Source: Rotaria sordida (taxonomy: Eukaryota > Rotifera > Eurotatoria > Philodinida > Philodinidae). From it: a DNA stretch of 64,000 nucleotides. The notes under the pieces are model-generated. The model did no database searches. It saw only the letters and a list, made by a program, of their open reading frames with translations, and was not told where the DNA came from. Position numbers and translations under genes: made by a program. Positions 12,400-26,186 of this stretch are shown piece by piece (within the stretch, counting starts at the first letter, position 1; every line of letters starts with the position of its first letter). The stretch is from positions 59,476 to 123,475 of the forward strand of contig CAJNOL010000566.1 of NCBI GenBank assembly GCA_905250125.1, in the 5' to 3' direction.

Positions 12400-13355
12400 A
12401 TTACTTTCTTATGCTTGAGCAAGCAGAAGAGAATCTTTTTTTTTTTTATTAATGAAAAGTAATCAGACAAAAAAAAATCCGTTCAGGTGATCTATGCTAG
12501 AGGGAATCAATGGATGTATGCTTGTATTTTCTTAATGAATTGGACACACCCATGAATATTTGTTTAGAGATTAATATAACGATATAGAGATGATTATTAT
12601 TTAGTTCGTAGCAAAAAAAAAAAAAAACAGTAGGTTAATTTATGAAAGATTATAAAATGAAAAAAAAACCGAGCATCTGTTGATTTTAATTGCATGATTG
12701 AGTATACTTTCATCTCAGTTGGTGATTGAATAATTGTTATTCTTGATTGATTGAATATGTAATGCATTTTAACAAAATAGATTTTATATTTATATAAATC
12801 GGACAAATGAAAAAATATCAATGTTGACATAGTTATGTTAATTGATAACACAGTTACATTGATTTTTTTTTTTTTGATAATTAACAAATTGTGTTTAATA
12901 AGAATACATAAGAAATGATGTAAGCGAGAAAATGTTGTTTCTTATAGAGAATGAAAAAAACATATAATATCTGCTTGTTAAAAAAAAAATCTTTGTTATT
13001 TTTTCTTTTAAAGGTTAACAAATTAGACATTGATAGAGTTAGAAAAATACCCGATAGAAAACTTAACGGTAAGCATTATCTTTTTTTTTTGTTTTTGATT
13101 ACCAAATTTGTTATAAATGAACATGAATGTGGATGATAGAGCCCATTAAATCCAAAATTTTTTAATTGGAATTGCATAGTCGTTTCGAAAGCACAAGATA
13201 TTTTTTTCCAGCTTTTTTTGTACTCGGTGAATAGCGCGCATCCTACACATTTCAGACTTGGACCTGACCGGGTACAATCCGGCAAGCTTTAGTGCGTGCG
13301 GGTTTTGATGAGATCTTCTCTTCATCTATGTCCACATCTATAACCTTGGTGATCA
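12400..13355. other. Intergenic, no gene seen
   Basis: AT-rich. The short frames (12597-12887 minus, 12951-13136 plus) are low-complexity K/F/N-rich translations of A/T runs with no domain. Confidence 0.45.
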
Positions 13356-13360
13356 AAACA

Positions 13361-14277
13361 TACAGCTTGATTACGTTATTTTTGATAGTTTTGCTTAGTT
13401 TGTTGTATTCATGTAGAAACTTGCAAGTTCCTTATTTTGATATAGTTGGATAGAGTATCGATTATCCTATCGAACCATATAGTTTTCATTTTATTTCCGT
13501 TGGATCTGGTCTAAAAATTTGATAAATCTTAAAAAGTAGCCAAAACCATTTTTTTTTAACCGGTAATTTTTAGATCATTTCTGAATTATTTACTGGAAGG
13601 TATTGAAAATTTTTAGTTTTATATAGAATAATAAACCGTTCGTTTCTCTATCAAACTATATATTTTTTGGATAGACTTGTTTCATATTTCTACTATAAAA
13701 TTAGTGAATTTTTCAGAAACTTTTTCGTGAACTTTTTTCATATATGGTTTTCGGCTGTTTTTTAGAGAAATTTTTGTTTTTTTTTAAACATCTACTCTTC
13801 TTTTCTTCAACATGTAGCTGAATACAGCGTTGATGTCTCTATTGTTTTTACAGTTTTGGTTAAATTTACGTTGAGTCTTACAAGTGAGTTTTTGCGAAAA
13901 GTAACACAAACTTTGTTTTTCACTGGCACAAAAACTGAGTGAAAATTTACCACTAAACATTCCTTTCCTCCTCAATTTCGAATCACTTCTGTTTAATTTT
14001 TTTTTTTGCACGAGGAATTGTGATGAATCTCTTCTATCCACATCAACTTTCGTTATTATTGAGCTTATTGTTGTTAAAATATAATTGTGCAAAAGTTTCG
14101 TTTCAGCACTTCTCAGACTTCATCAAATTTTTGAACAAGATGCAACATAAATAAAATGAAAACTATATAAAAGTAACTGATGCCCTATCCGACTATACCA
14201 AAATAAAAATTCTTCGGTGTTTTGCATGAATACAGCAAACTGTACAAAACTATCAAAAATAACGTAATCAAACTGTA
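13361..14277. mobile_element. Palindromic MITE-like element, about 0.9 kb
   Basis: The left end cagcttgattacgttatttt (13363 on) and the right end ending aacgtaatcaaactg (to 14275) are reverse complements and are flanked by TA. Pairing continues inwards: gatagttttg against caaaactatc, and ttattttgatatagttggata against tatccgactataccaaaataa. No transposase. Probably a Tc1/mariner-type non-autonomous element. Confidence 0.75.
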
Positions 14278-14369
14278 TTTTTCTCAAAAATTAACAATAA
14301 ATATTTCCTCTACTTTCTATAGTACAAGATTACAGACAAAAAAAATCAATCATAGACAGTATTTTATCT

Positions 14370-14510
14370 AGATTTTCTCTTGTGAAGAGGCGAATATGTA
14401 GTTTTGAGAGCACCGACACATAGTATGTAGTACAAGAATCATAAACTTTGGGAGGATCAATCTGATTTTCACAGAGACGCAAATCCTTTAGAACCATCCG
14501 CTGAATAGAA
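14370..14510. repeat. Dispersed repeat block, copy 1
   Basis: Contains gattttctctt...gagg near the start and 'gggaggatcaatctgatttt-cagaggacgc' later. It is similar to 17390-17500 (aggaccaatccgatttgcagagggacgc), and partly to 19505-19560 (gattttctcttt...ctccagaaag). Function unknown. Confidence 0.45.
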
Positions 14511-16850
14511 AAACTGATCGTAGATTATAAATTTAATAAGAAGGAAACATAGCAATAACTTTAGAGAATATGAGAAGTTGAATTGCAGTATTTGTTAGCA
14601 TTCAAATTGAAATTATGTCCAATCTCGGATCATCCTAGGCAAATAGTGGAGACGAGTTTGAGAGGTGAATTGAATTAATCTGTAGATCGATGTCACATTC
14701 GAATTCTTATGGATGAAATGGGAAGTAGCAATGACATTTCAATTCATAGAATCATCAATGAACAAATTCAGTATAGACTGTAGCCGCCCTGACGGACAGT
14801 TTTATATTGAAGCATATCTTGTGTATAAGACTTAATTGATGATTGTATGATTTAAAATGCTATTGCTTCTGATAATCTTTGCAAAAATTTTGCATTTCTT
14901 TAACAAATCACAGGTTTTATAATAATGTTTTTGGTGGAGAAGTGGCTATCAAGAATACCGTGTATGTGTTCAATGGTTATTTGTTATGTTGCAAACGATT
15001 AGATAAAATAAGGTAACGCATAGAAAATTTTTTTTTATGTATTTTTATTTCACCTTTCGGAATAATTTTAAAAAATTTTCTTTAGAACTGGGTATACATA
15101 TTTGCCTTTTTTAAATTTATTATGTATGAAATTTCTCAACATCAACTTCGACTCGATCTTAATTCCTATTGTTATTCTTTGAAACATTCAGAGGTAAAAT
15201 ATATTCATTTGCAAATTTTTTCAATCGAAAAAAAACCTTTGTTATTCGTATGTGTTTTCACAAGGTATATCAATCTCTAAATTCCTATTTAAAAAAAAAT
15301 TCATTTTATAATGTCTTCGAAGAAAATGTAAGTTCTTCAAAATATTTCAGTTGGTGAAAGTTTCATGGCATTTTGTTAATATGTTATATGACAAAATTTT
15401 CTCGGAAATATTAAGAATTTAATTATATTCTTTACTTCGATTATGGTTCGAATTCTCTTTCGAAAATATTTTACAAAAATTGGATGAATGATTTTAATGA
15501 AGGAGATATTAGTATGAAGAAAAATTAATTCTAATCATACTTTTCTCAAAATTGTTAAACCTTAACATAGCGAATCAACGTTCTTGCTTTTCGAGACTTT
15601 CGTTTTTAAGATTTCAAAATTCTAATATACACCGTAGTCAAATATAAAAAGAATGGAAGTGTAGATGAGAACCGATGAAATTTACATCTTTTTGGTATAA
15701 CTTTTGTATAATTGCATCTTTAAATTAAGGGACCATGCATAAAGAACATCGATGAAACAGGTTAGGAGGGAATGTTCAGCAAAAGTGCGGATATTTCTGA
15801 AGACGAGTCAACATAGGTATGTTGACACTAATTATGTAAGGGAAGCTATCGTCACCTGCTGGTTACATTGGTAGAGGAGGAAAAATTTATGAGTTTCATA
15901 TATCGTCAGGGAATGGCTATTTTACTGAAGTATCGTTTTTTTCCATAAGATTTGATCAAAGAGTTTTGTGGTTGAGGAATCTAATTGAGTGATTCATTTT
16001 TCGAAATTGACGGCTTTGGATTTTCTTAGTAATCTACATATTGATTCAGATTATTTGATTGAACGTAATGAAAAAAGGATATTTTAGGAAGATAATCATT
16101 CTCTAACGAAATACGTACTAGAACATTTCTCTCATCTAACAGTGTATCTACTCAGTGACAGTAGATCTTCTTGAATAATTAATGTCAACGTTAGTCCGCT
16201 AATACGAATACCTTCATACCGTATATGTATGGTGACATACGCATCTAGACGTTTAGATCCTTATTTCGATTTTTTTTGCCGATTTGAAGCATTTTTCAAG
16301 AGATTTTCGAGTTAAATTGGTTTTGCTCATCATTTTCAAAAGAGTAACTTCTCAGGATTTTATGACAGAACATTTACGAATAAATCACGAATATCAGTAG
16401 TTTAACACGAAGAAACAAAACAGCATATGTTTGAATAAGCCGCCATGACTGAACAGCTACATTGTTCGGCACGTATTCACCAGACACTGTGAACAAACCT
16501 TAGTACCACCAACCATGGAATGACTTTGGACAAATTACTAACGACTGTTTGTCTCGGATTATTCATCTGATAGTATGCTGATTATGTTGTGATATACACC
16601 TACTCTTGTGGCTAATATGAGGAACTCAAGCAATTGAGAGCAAGAAGTTTGCATCAAGTTGGTCTTCTATTCAGAGCTACAACTAGTCATAGTTGTTGGA
16701 AAAATATCGAACTACTGAGTCTACCGCTAGGTGGCACTCCATACCACAACGTAGCTGAAAGGCAGGGGTATTCTTCTATCTTCTTCGTATTTGAGCAAAT
16801 AGGCTCTTTTTTACAAAAATTGTGAAAACTAGATTTCTAATGAAAGAAGT
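14511..16850. other. Repeat-rich spacer without a gene
   Basis: No coding frame with a domain. The frames at 15169 and 16634 are short and featureless. The sequence looks like decayed repeats. Confidence 0.35.
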
Positions 16851-16856
16851 CTTCTA

Positions 16857-17230
16857 TCAGATAAATTGCTTTTGAGTCGAGACTATATGTGTTATGTAGA
16901 TACAAATGCCCATAGAAATAGGCTTTACTGACAACAGTTTATTGCAAAATTTTCACATATTTTCGTTGTTCCTATACTGAGGTAAATTATGTTACTGGAA
17001 TGTCTTTTACATCGTTCAAATAAATCGGCAGATTTGTTGTTCTTATTTTAGGATAGGAATAAATCAAAAGATTTAAAATTTTTACAATAAACTATTCTTG
17101 TTAAGACCTGTCGATATGCAAAGTTTCAAGCCGAAACTCAAATATCAGTGTTCTTGAGAATAACCACGATAGTGTCTTAAAAAATATCGTCAATACATAT
17201 AGTTTCGACTCGAAAGGGATTTATCAGTTA
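16857..17230. mobile_element. Palindromic element, full copy of the family at 1-245
   Basis: The left arm (ataaattgcttttgagtcga, then actatatgtgtt) pairs with the right arm (atacatatagtttcgactcg, then aaagggatttatca). Length about 370 bp. No coding capacity. Confidence 0.55.
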
Positions 17231-17389
17231 GAAGGGATAAGAATTATAAATTCTTTACGGCTCGTTTCACATGTATTCTTTTCTTTTTAAGGTTACATTT
17301 CTTTAGTGAAGTGAATAAAGATACTTAAGAGTTGTATTTGCTTAAATTATCCGTATGAAAAAAAAAAAACTTTCGATAAGGTTTAATTC

Positions 17390-17505
17390 AGACTTTCTCT
17401 TTCGGAAAGGTGACTTTAAACTCCAGAAGGACGAACATATATTTTTGGAAGCACAAACTTTAGCAGGACCAATCCGATTTGCAGAGGGACGCTGATTAAA
17501 ACACT
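17390..17505. repeat. Dispersed repeat block, copy 2
   Basis: Related to 14370-14510 and partly to 19505-19560: tttctctttcggaaaggtga, then aaactccagaagg and accaatccgattt. Function unknown. Confidence 0.45.
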
Positions 17506-18223
17506 GGCTTTCTCACTAAATCAACTTATTACATTGAATTCAAATATTTCAATTTATAATCGTATAATTATCTGATATATAAATTTCAATTTCGGTTGAA
17601 ATACTTGTTTAATTTTAGTAATATAATTATAGTTTGTTCAATAAATGATATCAATATTGAATACAAGAAATAATGTTGAATTAATCATTTTGTATTTTTA
17701 TTACATATAAATACAGATGATATTCAAATATATTTATTTTCTTGTATAAGAAATAACTCATCTTGAATTCATATTTTATGTGAATAAACAAAATAAACAC
17801 AGAGAATAGAATAATAGTGAGTTAGAAAAAAAAAAAGAAAACAAACAAATTTTTTTTTGTATGTCATGCATTAGCAAGATTATTATAACTATTTTCTTTT
17901 TCCTAATCAACATGCGCAAGATAGCGGAAATAAAAGAATAATAAAAACAAAAAAAGAAGAAAAACTACGTAGATTTTGAGTAGAAAACAAAATACGTTAA
18001 ATGTGTTGAAGTTTTTTCTTTCTGTTTATCTTAATGTCGACGACATATCACAAAAGATAAAAACAAACAAAGTCGTGAGAAAACAAATCGATTAAACAAT
18101 TTTTACTTTTTTTTTTTTTTATGAGAAAAAGAAATAAGAAAGCAAAAAAAAACATATCAGTCTATGGATATTTTTGTGATCCTGAGAGACTGACATAAAG
18201 AAAAAAAAAAGTCAAACTCGATA

Positions 18224-21200
18224 TCAAGAAAACGATAATTTTTTTGTCATTATAGAATTATGTTTTTCCTCAAAAGAATTCTTATTCTTATTATTCTTAT
18301 TACGCTTTTGTGCTGCAATAGATTGAGGTGGTGAAACGCGAACAAACGGTGCCATTAAAAATAGTGCAAGTGAATTACAAAATAACCAAATTATAAAATA
18401 ATAGAATACACGCCATATATGTTTTAATTTATTCATATTTTTATTTTTATTTTCTTCTTTATCATTATGTTTTTTAATAGCTTCATAATAAATATCATTG
18501 ACTTGATCACCAGCTGAATCCCATGAATGTTTTAATGCTTGTTGTCGTGTTTTCATTGATAAATACTTTCGATTTTTCATTGCTAAACGTACAGCTTCTT
18601 CAGCTGAATCTAAATTATCCGGTTTCCATAAATAACCATGTTCACCATTAACAAAAAATTCTTTTAATTGTCCACCTTCAGCTGCTATAACAGGTGTACC
18701 ACTTGCCATAGCTTCTAAATAAACTTGTCCAAATGTTTCACTAATTGATGCATATATAAAAAAATCAGCACTTGCATATGCACTTGCTAATTCTTCACCA
18801 GCAAGAAAACCAAAAAAATAAACACGATCTTTAGGAAATAATGGTTCAACTGTATTACGAAATGGACCATCACCAACAATACATAAAAATGTTTGACTTG
18901 GAATACGTTCTAATACAAGTGATAAAAATTCAAAATTTTTTTCTGGAGATATTCGACCAACACATAAAAATAATGTTATTGAATCCATTTGTTCTTCAGT
19001 AAAATTATTATATGTACCAAACATACGATAACGCATTGAACGTGAATTTTGTGTTGGATTAAATAATTCTGAATCAACACCTGTTTTCCAAACAATAACA
19101 GGATGTGGAACACCAGTATGTTCCATAAAATCAGCAAAATCTTTACTCACAGTTAGATTAATTGATGAATACATTAAATGTTTTAAACGTATAAATTGAT
19201 ATGTACGTGTTGCCATTGTAATAGCTCCTAAACGAATATATGTTGATAAATAAAAGTCTATATTTGTATGTGATGACCAAACTATAGGAATATTGAGTGC
19301 TTTAGCAAATGCACCACAAAGTAATGCACCTGGAGTTTGTTCAATAACATGAACAACATCAGGTGAAAATCGACGAATTACTGAATATATTGTTGGCTAA
19401 AAGAAGAAGATTATATTGAATTTAAAGAAAAGACTAAGAAAAACCTTTAACTTAAAAATGAAACTACTTAATTGAAAAATAATATAATTTGAAATCAATG
19501 TTTTATTTAGATTTTCTCTTTTTCAGAAAGATGATTTCAAACTCCAGAAAGTAGAGCCCGTCGGGTCCAAAAATCTTGGGCCCGAAACCGAATTGTACTC
19601 TTGATATTTAATGAATTTTTTTCAATTCGCACCTGATGACCTCAGAAACACATCCTTAACAATTCTGAAGCAATCTCGATCACTACTCGGAAGGCAAACT
19701 CAATTTTTGGAGAGGTACCGTCTCGCTTCTTCAGCACATACGCTGGATAAAACATTGATTTAAATATAGATTAAGTTTAATTTTGAAGAAATATCAACTG
19801 ACAATATTTCTAATAAAGATCATAAAAACATCATCCAAACAGACGACAATTTTCTGTTTTCTTATTATTTTGAATAATAAAAAAAAAAATTTTACCTTCT
19901 CGATAACGATATTTCAATAGATAAGCTGTATAAAACTGCATATCTTTTGTTCTATAAGTAAATATTTGGCATTGAATGGCTTAATTCTTATTTTATAAAC
20001 TATTTAGCTTGCATCAATATTACATTGAATAGATTTCGAATGTAAAATAAATATATATTTCTTTTGATAAAGGTAATTTCTTGTTATTGATTACCTTCAC
20101 AATGTGTTCGTTATTCAACGACTCATATTTTATATATTTTTTTTTTGTGAAATACTTCAATAAAGTGTATCACATTTGAATCAACATATTATTTTTTCAA
20201 AGCAAGATAAAAGATAATTATTTTGAAGAATTTTAAAGTAACAAATACATTTCTTTTTAAATATTTACAAGAATTATTATTTATATGAATCTTACCTGAC
20301 TAATGTGTATACAATCATTATTTTTACTACCATTAAATGAATAAATACAATGAATAATTCTCTTTTTTTTTTCCTCATTTCTATGAATCATTTTTTTTTA
20401 TTATCCGTTGGCATAAAAATAACTATATGTCATATCTGTCTTATACAGTTACAGATAGAAATCAATAAAAATTCAAAAAAGAATACATATTCAATATTTT
20501 TATTATTCAATGTATTACTTACATTAGGAAAAAGAAATGGACAAGCACAATCAATTTTATCTTTAAAGTCTGTTGATGGTAAAATTGAAAATGTGACATA
20601 TTCTTCAAGTAATTCATTTCCTTCGACCCATGTAGGAGCATTCTAAATAAAAAAAAAAGTTTTACAAAAAAAAAAGTAGAAAACGTTCAATTTAAAAACT
20701 ATTTAAATCTGTACACTTTTTCTTTTTGTTTGTACTTACCTTACAACCAGTAATAACATGAATATGATGTTGTCTTTTAGCTAGACGTCTTATAATTTCT
20801 TTAAATCGACGTGTTACACCACTTGTAAATGTTGGAAAACTTTCAGCAAAAATTAGAATTCGTAATGGTTCATCATTATCATGATGAGTATAACCATTTG
20901 TATACACTAGAAAAATAATAACGAAAACAAAACAAAAATGTCAATAGTACGAATTTTTTTGACCTGCTTATCACTAAGCAACTTAATTTGTTTATATACC
21001 TCCGTTGGTAATCATTTGATGCTATTAATATCTATACGCGTATGTATATCTCAAAACAAAGGACATCAAATGAATCAGTGTGAAAAAAAAATGCTGCGCG
21101 ACACTATTCGTTCGTCCATATTATATATGCTTAACGAAACGAGTATTCGAGAGTTAAAATCATTTCTTTTTCTTTCTCACCCTTTTTCTCGTTCTTCGTC

Positions 21201-21633
21201 TTTCTTTCGTAAATCACACACTCTTCGCACAATATGTACTCACTACACCGTAGACATGAATTGGAGGTGAGCGAAAAAAAAAAAACCTAATACACTTTCA
21301 TCATTGTACAAGTTGAATCGAGGCCAATATTTTGTATATGAAATACTTACATTGATGATTATGATTGATACTTTTCGGTCGTTTTTCTGCTCTATTAATT
21401 GCTGACGTATCTTGTGGTAACGAAACTGATGATGGAAAAAAAGTTGCACAAGAGTTTGTTGTAAAATTAAATTTCCACCAAGATCGTGAAGTTTCATATG
21501 GAGATGAAGATGATGATGATGTTGCAGTTGCAAAAGACGATAACATTACATTATATTCTTTGAAAAAGAATAAAGAAGAAGAAAATATATTTATTGGAAT
21601 GATCAAAACAAATAAAAAAACATGATGAATCAT
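18224..21633 (-). CDS. GT4 glycosyltransferase, SQD2-like
   Basis: Minus-strand exons are 21633-21351, 20906-20740, 20642-20523, 20361-20296 and 19396-18224, about 602 residues. Exon 4's start is the least certain because only one acceptor keeps the frame. The order is: N-terminal hydrophobic signal/anchor; GT-B donor fold beginning LRILIFAESFPTFTSGVTRR; the CPFLFPN region; then P-IYSVIRRFSPDVVHV and PIVWSSHTNIDFYLS. The nucleotide-sugar domain follows, with LFLCVGRISPEKN, IVGDGPFR and the EX7E motif (ETFGQVYLE), and a C-terminal transmembrane helix. It resembles plant and bacterial sulfoquinovosyl/diacylglycerol glycosyltransferases (SQD2). The acceptor here is unknown. Two membrane anchors suggest an ER/Golgi or plasma membrane location. 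Horizontal acquisition is plausible. The 0.9 kb last intron holds a repeat. Confidence 0.85.
19505..19745. repeat. Intronic dispersed repeat in the glycosyltransferase gene
   Basis: Shares gattttctcttt and aaactccagaaag with the blocks at 14370 and 17390. It is GC-richer than the flanks. It accounts for part of the unusual length of this gene's last intron. Confidence 0.4.
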
Positions 21634-21639
21634 TGTTGT

Positions 21640-24560
21640 ATGAGGTTAAAAAACCAAGGAATAGATGTTTTTCAATTTCTTAGTTTTAATTGAAAACAGA
21701 AAAACAAAAATAAGTTTATCAATAGTTGACCTACTTAGCTGTTGTTGTTTTTGTTTTTCAATATTATTAAATCATTCGTCTCTTATGGCTAGATGTCAGC
21801 ATATAGTGTTTATGATGAACAATTGAATCTGAAGTTAAGAAATCTATCAATAGGAATATTACATGTAGAATTCTAGTATGTAACATATGCCTGTAAGAAA
21901 TAAAAAGCACAAAAAAAGAAAGATTTTTTCATTTACTGGTATTGCTTATTAATCGTTAAAGCCTACAAGCACATGCGTCTTTTCATTGTCATTTTCTTCT
22001 TGTCATTGCCAGATCTTCTTCGTCATATATATGCTTGTATTACATAGAATTCTTTGGTTCTTTCTATTCCTAGAACGAATAAAAATCCAAGAGAAGAACA
22101 TAGAGAGAGAGAGAGAGAAGAAAAAACAAAACACATTTATTCAAAAAAAAAAGAAGAAGAACAAGAAGAGAAGAACAAAATGGTCATGATAGCCCTATAA
22201 GGTTATTGTCAATCAAATGTCAAATGATGCGAAAAAAAGAAGCAATTCAATGACAACGAAATAAATCATATTTCTTCATAAATTAACCAAACTTATAATT
22301 ACTATTATTTATTTTAAAAAATTCGAAATTATTCAAAATTTTTATTATTCTGCTACAATTTAAGATCAAATGTAAACACTAATCAAGAACATGTTTATTA
22401 CAATATACCTTTTTCTTCTCGTGAAATCTACTAATACAAAATAGTCTCATACTTTTTCGATACTTTATGCGATTTTAATAGTCGTCCATTGACCTTAGCT
22501 TAACTATACATTGCATCTGAATATTGTCTAATAGATTTTATTACTTTTGATAATAATACATTCATGCTAAATGTTATATCATTAAAAAGAAAGAAAACAG
22601 CTGCAGAAAAAAAAATCGAAATCTATGAATATCGTCGACAACACATTGAATGAATAGTTTCATATTTCTGTCAAACAAAAGATTTTGTTTCATTTTTTTC
22701 ATTATCAAGCTTAGATATAAATGAAAATAAAAACCAATATTTATAAATAATAATTCCAAGCATGGATTTGATTGTTAAATAATAACAACAGTAAACTTAT
22801 ATAAGCAATGATTTTATTTCAAAGAAAAAAAAAAATCTCATTAAGACCATTTGGTTTTTTCTTTTTTTTTTTGGGGTATTCAGATTGCATAGTTTTATTA
22901 TTTGCCTCACTATGAAATTCAATACTTAGGATAAGTTAAAGTATTCTTTAAGTGCATGTTTGTTTCTTTTTCTAAAAATAATAAAAGACACTTTCTTCCT
23001 TCTTCAATTACTCATATATTTCTTTTGTTAAGTGTTCACAGAATAAAAGCAGAAATAATAACAATAAATAAATAAAAAAAAAAATGAAAGAAAAATGAAA
23101 GCATCTGCTAGAACGTTGCATATAAAAGCAATGTTGTTAATATAGACCGATTTTCTTATTTTGTATGATTAATTTCATGATGCATTCGTGTATGATGGTC
23201 AACAAAAAATTAAATTAATATATAATTTCTATGAAGCAGATCAAACAAAAAAAAAAGAAACCTAATATACAGACATAGATATGTTGATATTCTAATTCTT
23301 TTCGATTGTTCAAACAAACAAACAATAGTTAAACATATAGGACATGTAAAAAAATCTTAGTAATAATAAATGAATAAAACATTCACAAATGCAACTATGA
23401 TGCTCTTAACAAATATATGCAATGTAATAGATGTATAAGACAAATAAACGGATAGGTAATTAACATCTACAAAATACATAACATAATATTGTAACAAAAA
23501 CAGATGTTTGCAATAATAATAAAAATTCTTTTTTCTTTTGTATCTATATGTAGATTATATGAATATTAGTTCATTATTAAATTTTCCGTAGAGTCAAGAT
23601 CTATTCAACAAAGAAGAATATGAAGTTTGTTTTGAATAACAACTAATATTTGTACTATTAGCTAAACTTTATATTATTAAATTTCCATATCGAGTAAACT
23701 TCTGACGAAAGATAAGTTCTTCTTATTTTTCAATGAAGATTTCAGTGCAAATAGATATTGAATAGTCAAAACTTCTAGTACGCACTCAGTTCGGATAAAT
23801 TCAAGGATTTTATATGGATTAGTATAGCTAATTGTTATTGAAAAAAAGGCCTAAAACAAACACTTAAAAACATATAAGTATAAATTCAATGAAAAAAAAA
23901 AACAAGAATTTAATTATTAACGTAGTAATAGATATCATCAATAGAATTATTTGCTGTCGAAAGTGACGAAATATCAAGATGAAAGAAATCTATTGATGCT
24001 GACACACGTTATCACAACTTTAGCATCTCATATCATCAATATATTCGTTCTTTTTTTTTTTGTTTTGCTCTCGACTAACCTTTCGTAATATACTAATAAA
24101 TAAGCAAATTCACAATAGTCTTGCTTTATCAATTATTTTTGCATACTCCGAGTATGTATGGGTAAGAAAACTAAAAATAATACAAAAGAAATAAATAGAC
24201 CGAATACAACATGATTAAAGTCATGTGGGAAATTATATACTAATAGAATGGTAGCAAGTTTTTTTTAAATAATATTTGCATATCTTATTTATAGAACTAA
24301 GTAAAATTGAAGTTAATAAAATGCCTATGTTCTTTTAAATATATATTAAATTTCTTTTATGAAATTATTATTTTATTAATCAATATTATCTAGTAAAATT
24401 TAAATATAGATTTTATTTTCTCAAGTATTTTAGAGAGTATTCACAAGGGATCAAGACACTGATCAAAATTTAAATTATTGATTTTATATGCATTCGAAAG
24501 ACTATCATCTAAAATCATCAAATCCAAATTTAAAACTCGTTTGGATGTACTAGATAGAAA
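21640..24560. other. Intergenic, no gene seen
   Basis: 2.9 kb of AT-rich sequence upstream of the minus-strand glycosyltransferase, with A/T homopolymers and (GA)n near 22103-22118. No supported coding frame. The part near 21640-21900 may hold that gene's promoter. Confidence 0.45.
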
Positions 24561-24570
24561 ATAATACTTA

Positions 24571-25485
24571 GGTCAGTCCAAAAGTAGTTCCGGAGGTATG
24601 TCAATTTCTTATAGAAAGTTCTGAGGAACTTTTTTTCTATACAGTCTGATAGAGAAAAGAAAGCTCTATTTTTCTATGCTATTTGATCATACTTTAACTA
24701 ATATAATGATAATCAATTTTTCATAAGACTTTTTTCCTTAACATGTCTGCTCGTTGTACTAGCTCACAATGAGTCAGACCGGTTAGTTTTTTTAGTCCAC
24801 TAATACATTATATTAATAATCAAAATATGCCATAAGATGCAGCGTGAAAAGCTCTACAATTTCCATAAGACCATTTATTTTCTAGTTGCACTTTTTTTTT
24901 CAAAATGGACAAAGTTTTGAGTGATCGAACTTTGGCCGTTGTAAAAACTGATCGTATAGAATTTTCCTTTCTCTCAAAACAATTTCAATAAACCTTCCTA
25001 TGTAGATTGTAGAGCTTTTCACGCTGCATCTTCTGGTGTATTTTGTTTTTCTTTTGATAAAGCATATTAGGTGATAAAATGATCAACAACAAAAAATGAA
25101 TTCGTCGTGTATCAAAAACATTATCTTTTTCATGATTGAAATTTGGTTGCTGAAAATTTAGTCTATTTTAAGAACAAAATGTGCAACTAGAAAATAAATG
25201 GTCTTATGGAAATTATAGAGCTTTTCACGCTGCATCTTATGGCATATTTTGATTGTTAATATAACTAACAAGGAAATGAAAACTGCGATGTACAACTTAC
25301 AACGAGCAGACATGTTAAAGAAAAAAGTCTTATGAAAAATTGATTATCATCATATTAGTTAAAGTATGATCAAATAGCATAGAAAAATAGAGCTTTCTTT
25401 TCTCTATCAGACTGTATAGAAAAGAAGTTCCTCAGAACTTTCTATAAGAAATTGATATACCTCCGCAACTACTTTTGGACTGACC
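24571..25485. mobile_element. Large palindromic MITE, about 915 bp, TA-flanked
   Basis: The ends are ggtcagtccaaaagtagtt and its near-perfect reverse complement aactacttttggactgacc, flanked by TA on both sides. The arms pair over most of their length: aaagctctatttttctatgc against gcatagaaaaatagagcttt, and atgccataagatgcagcgtg against cacgctgcatcttatggcat. A third partial copy of the 'gcagcgtgaaaagctctaca' block sits near the centre (about 25005-25045). There is no transposase. The termini suggest a Tc1/mariner-mobilised, non-autonomous element. Confidence 0.85.
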
Positions 25486-26186
25486 TAAGTATTTTTTCAG
25501 AGGATTCCGCTATGATTTCCAATAGAGTAAATAATAAATTTTATATTAAATGAAAGCTCGTCAAAAACGGAATTTATTACTATTAAATAATAAAGATTAT
25601 GAAGAATTTCGTATGCTGAATTCTCGAAATTTGTAATATTTTATTGACTATCAGTATGAGAAAACTTATTTATGAGATAAAGTTCGAACTAAATGTAATA
25701 CAAAATTAGGCTTATTTTTTCAACATATAATGAATGCAATCAATAATCAATATGACAATTGTTAGCGTTCTTTACTGTATGAATTCCTCAGGCTGAAACT
25801 GTCCAACAGGATCCTATCGGATCTATGAATTGTTCGACGGGATGCCGACAGTCGGATTTCGATAATATGATCCGTCGTCATCCAACAGCTGGGAACTTAT
25901 TAGATCCGACGATATCCAATAACATCGATGTTCGGGAATCTGGAGAGACTAATTAGTGCCATATGTATATACCCAGGTTTTATAATCTATGATCATATAC
26001 AATGCTATAGGGTTCTCCACTTAAGGAACATCATAGAAATTTCATTTTTTTCCTATTGAAAGAGTAAAGCTTGAACTGGAAAAAACAACCAAAGGAAAAC
26101 AATTTTCTAGGATTAATTTTGAGTGAGAAAAAGTTCGATATGCAACATATTGTTTTTCTTACATTTTTTCTTGAAAACTATCCGGT

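Noticed and set aside
20938-21270. 110-residue plus-strand frame opposite the glycosyltransferase intron
   Set aside because: It lies in the first intron of the minus-strand gene, has no domain and no codon bias like real genes.
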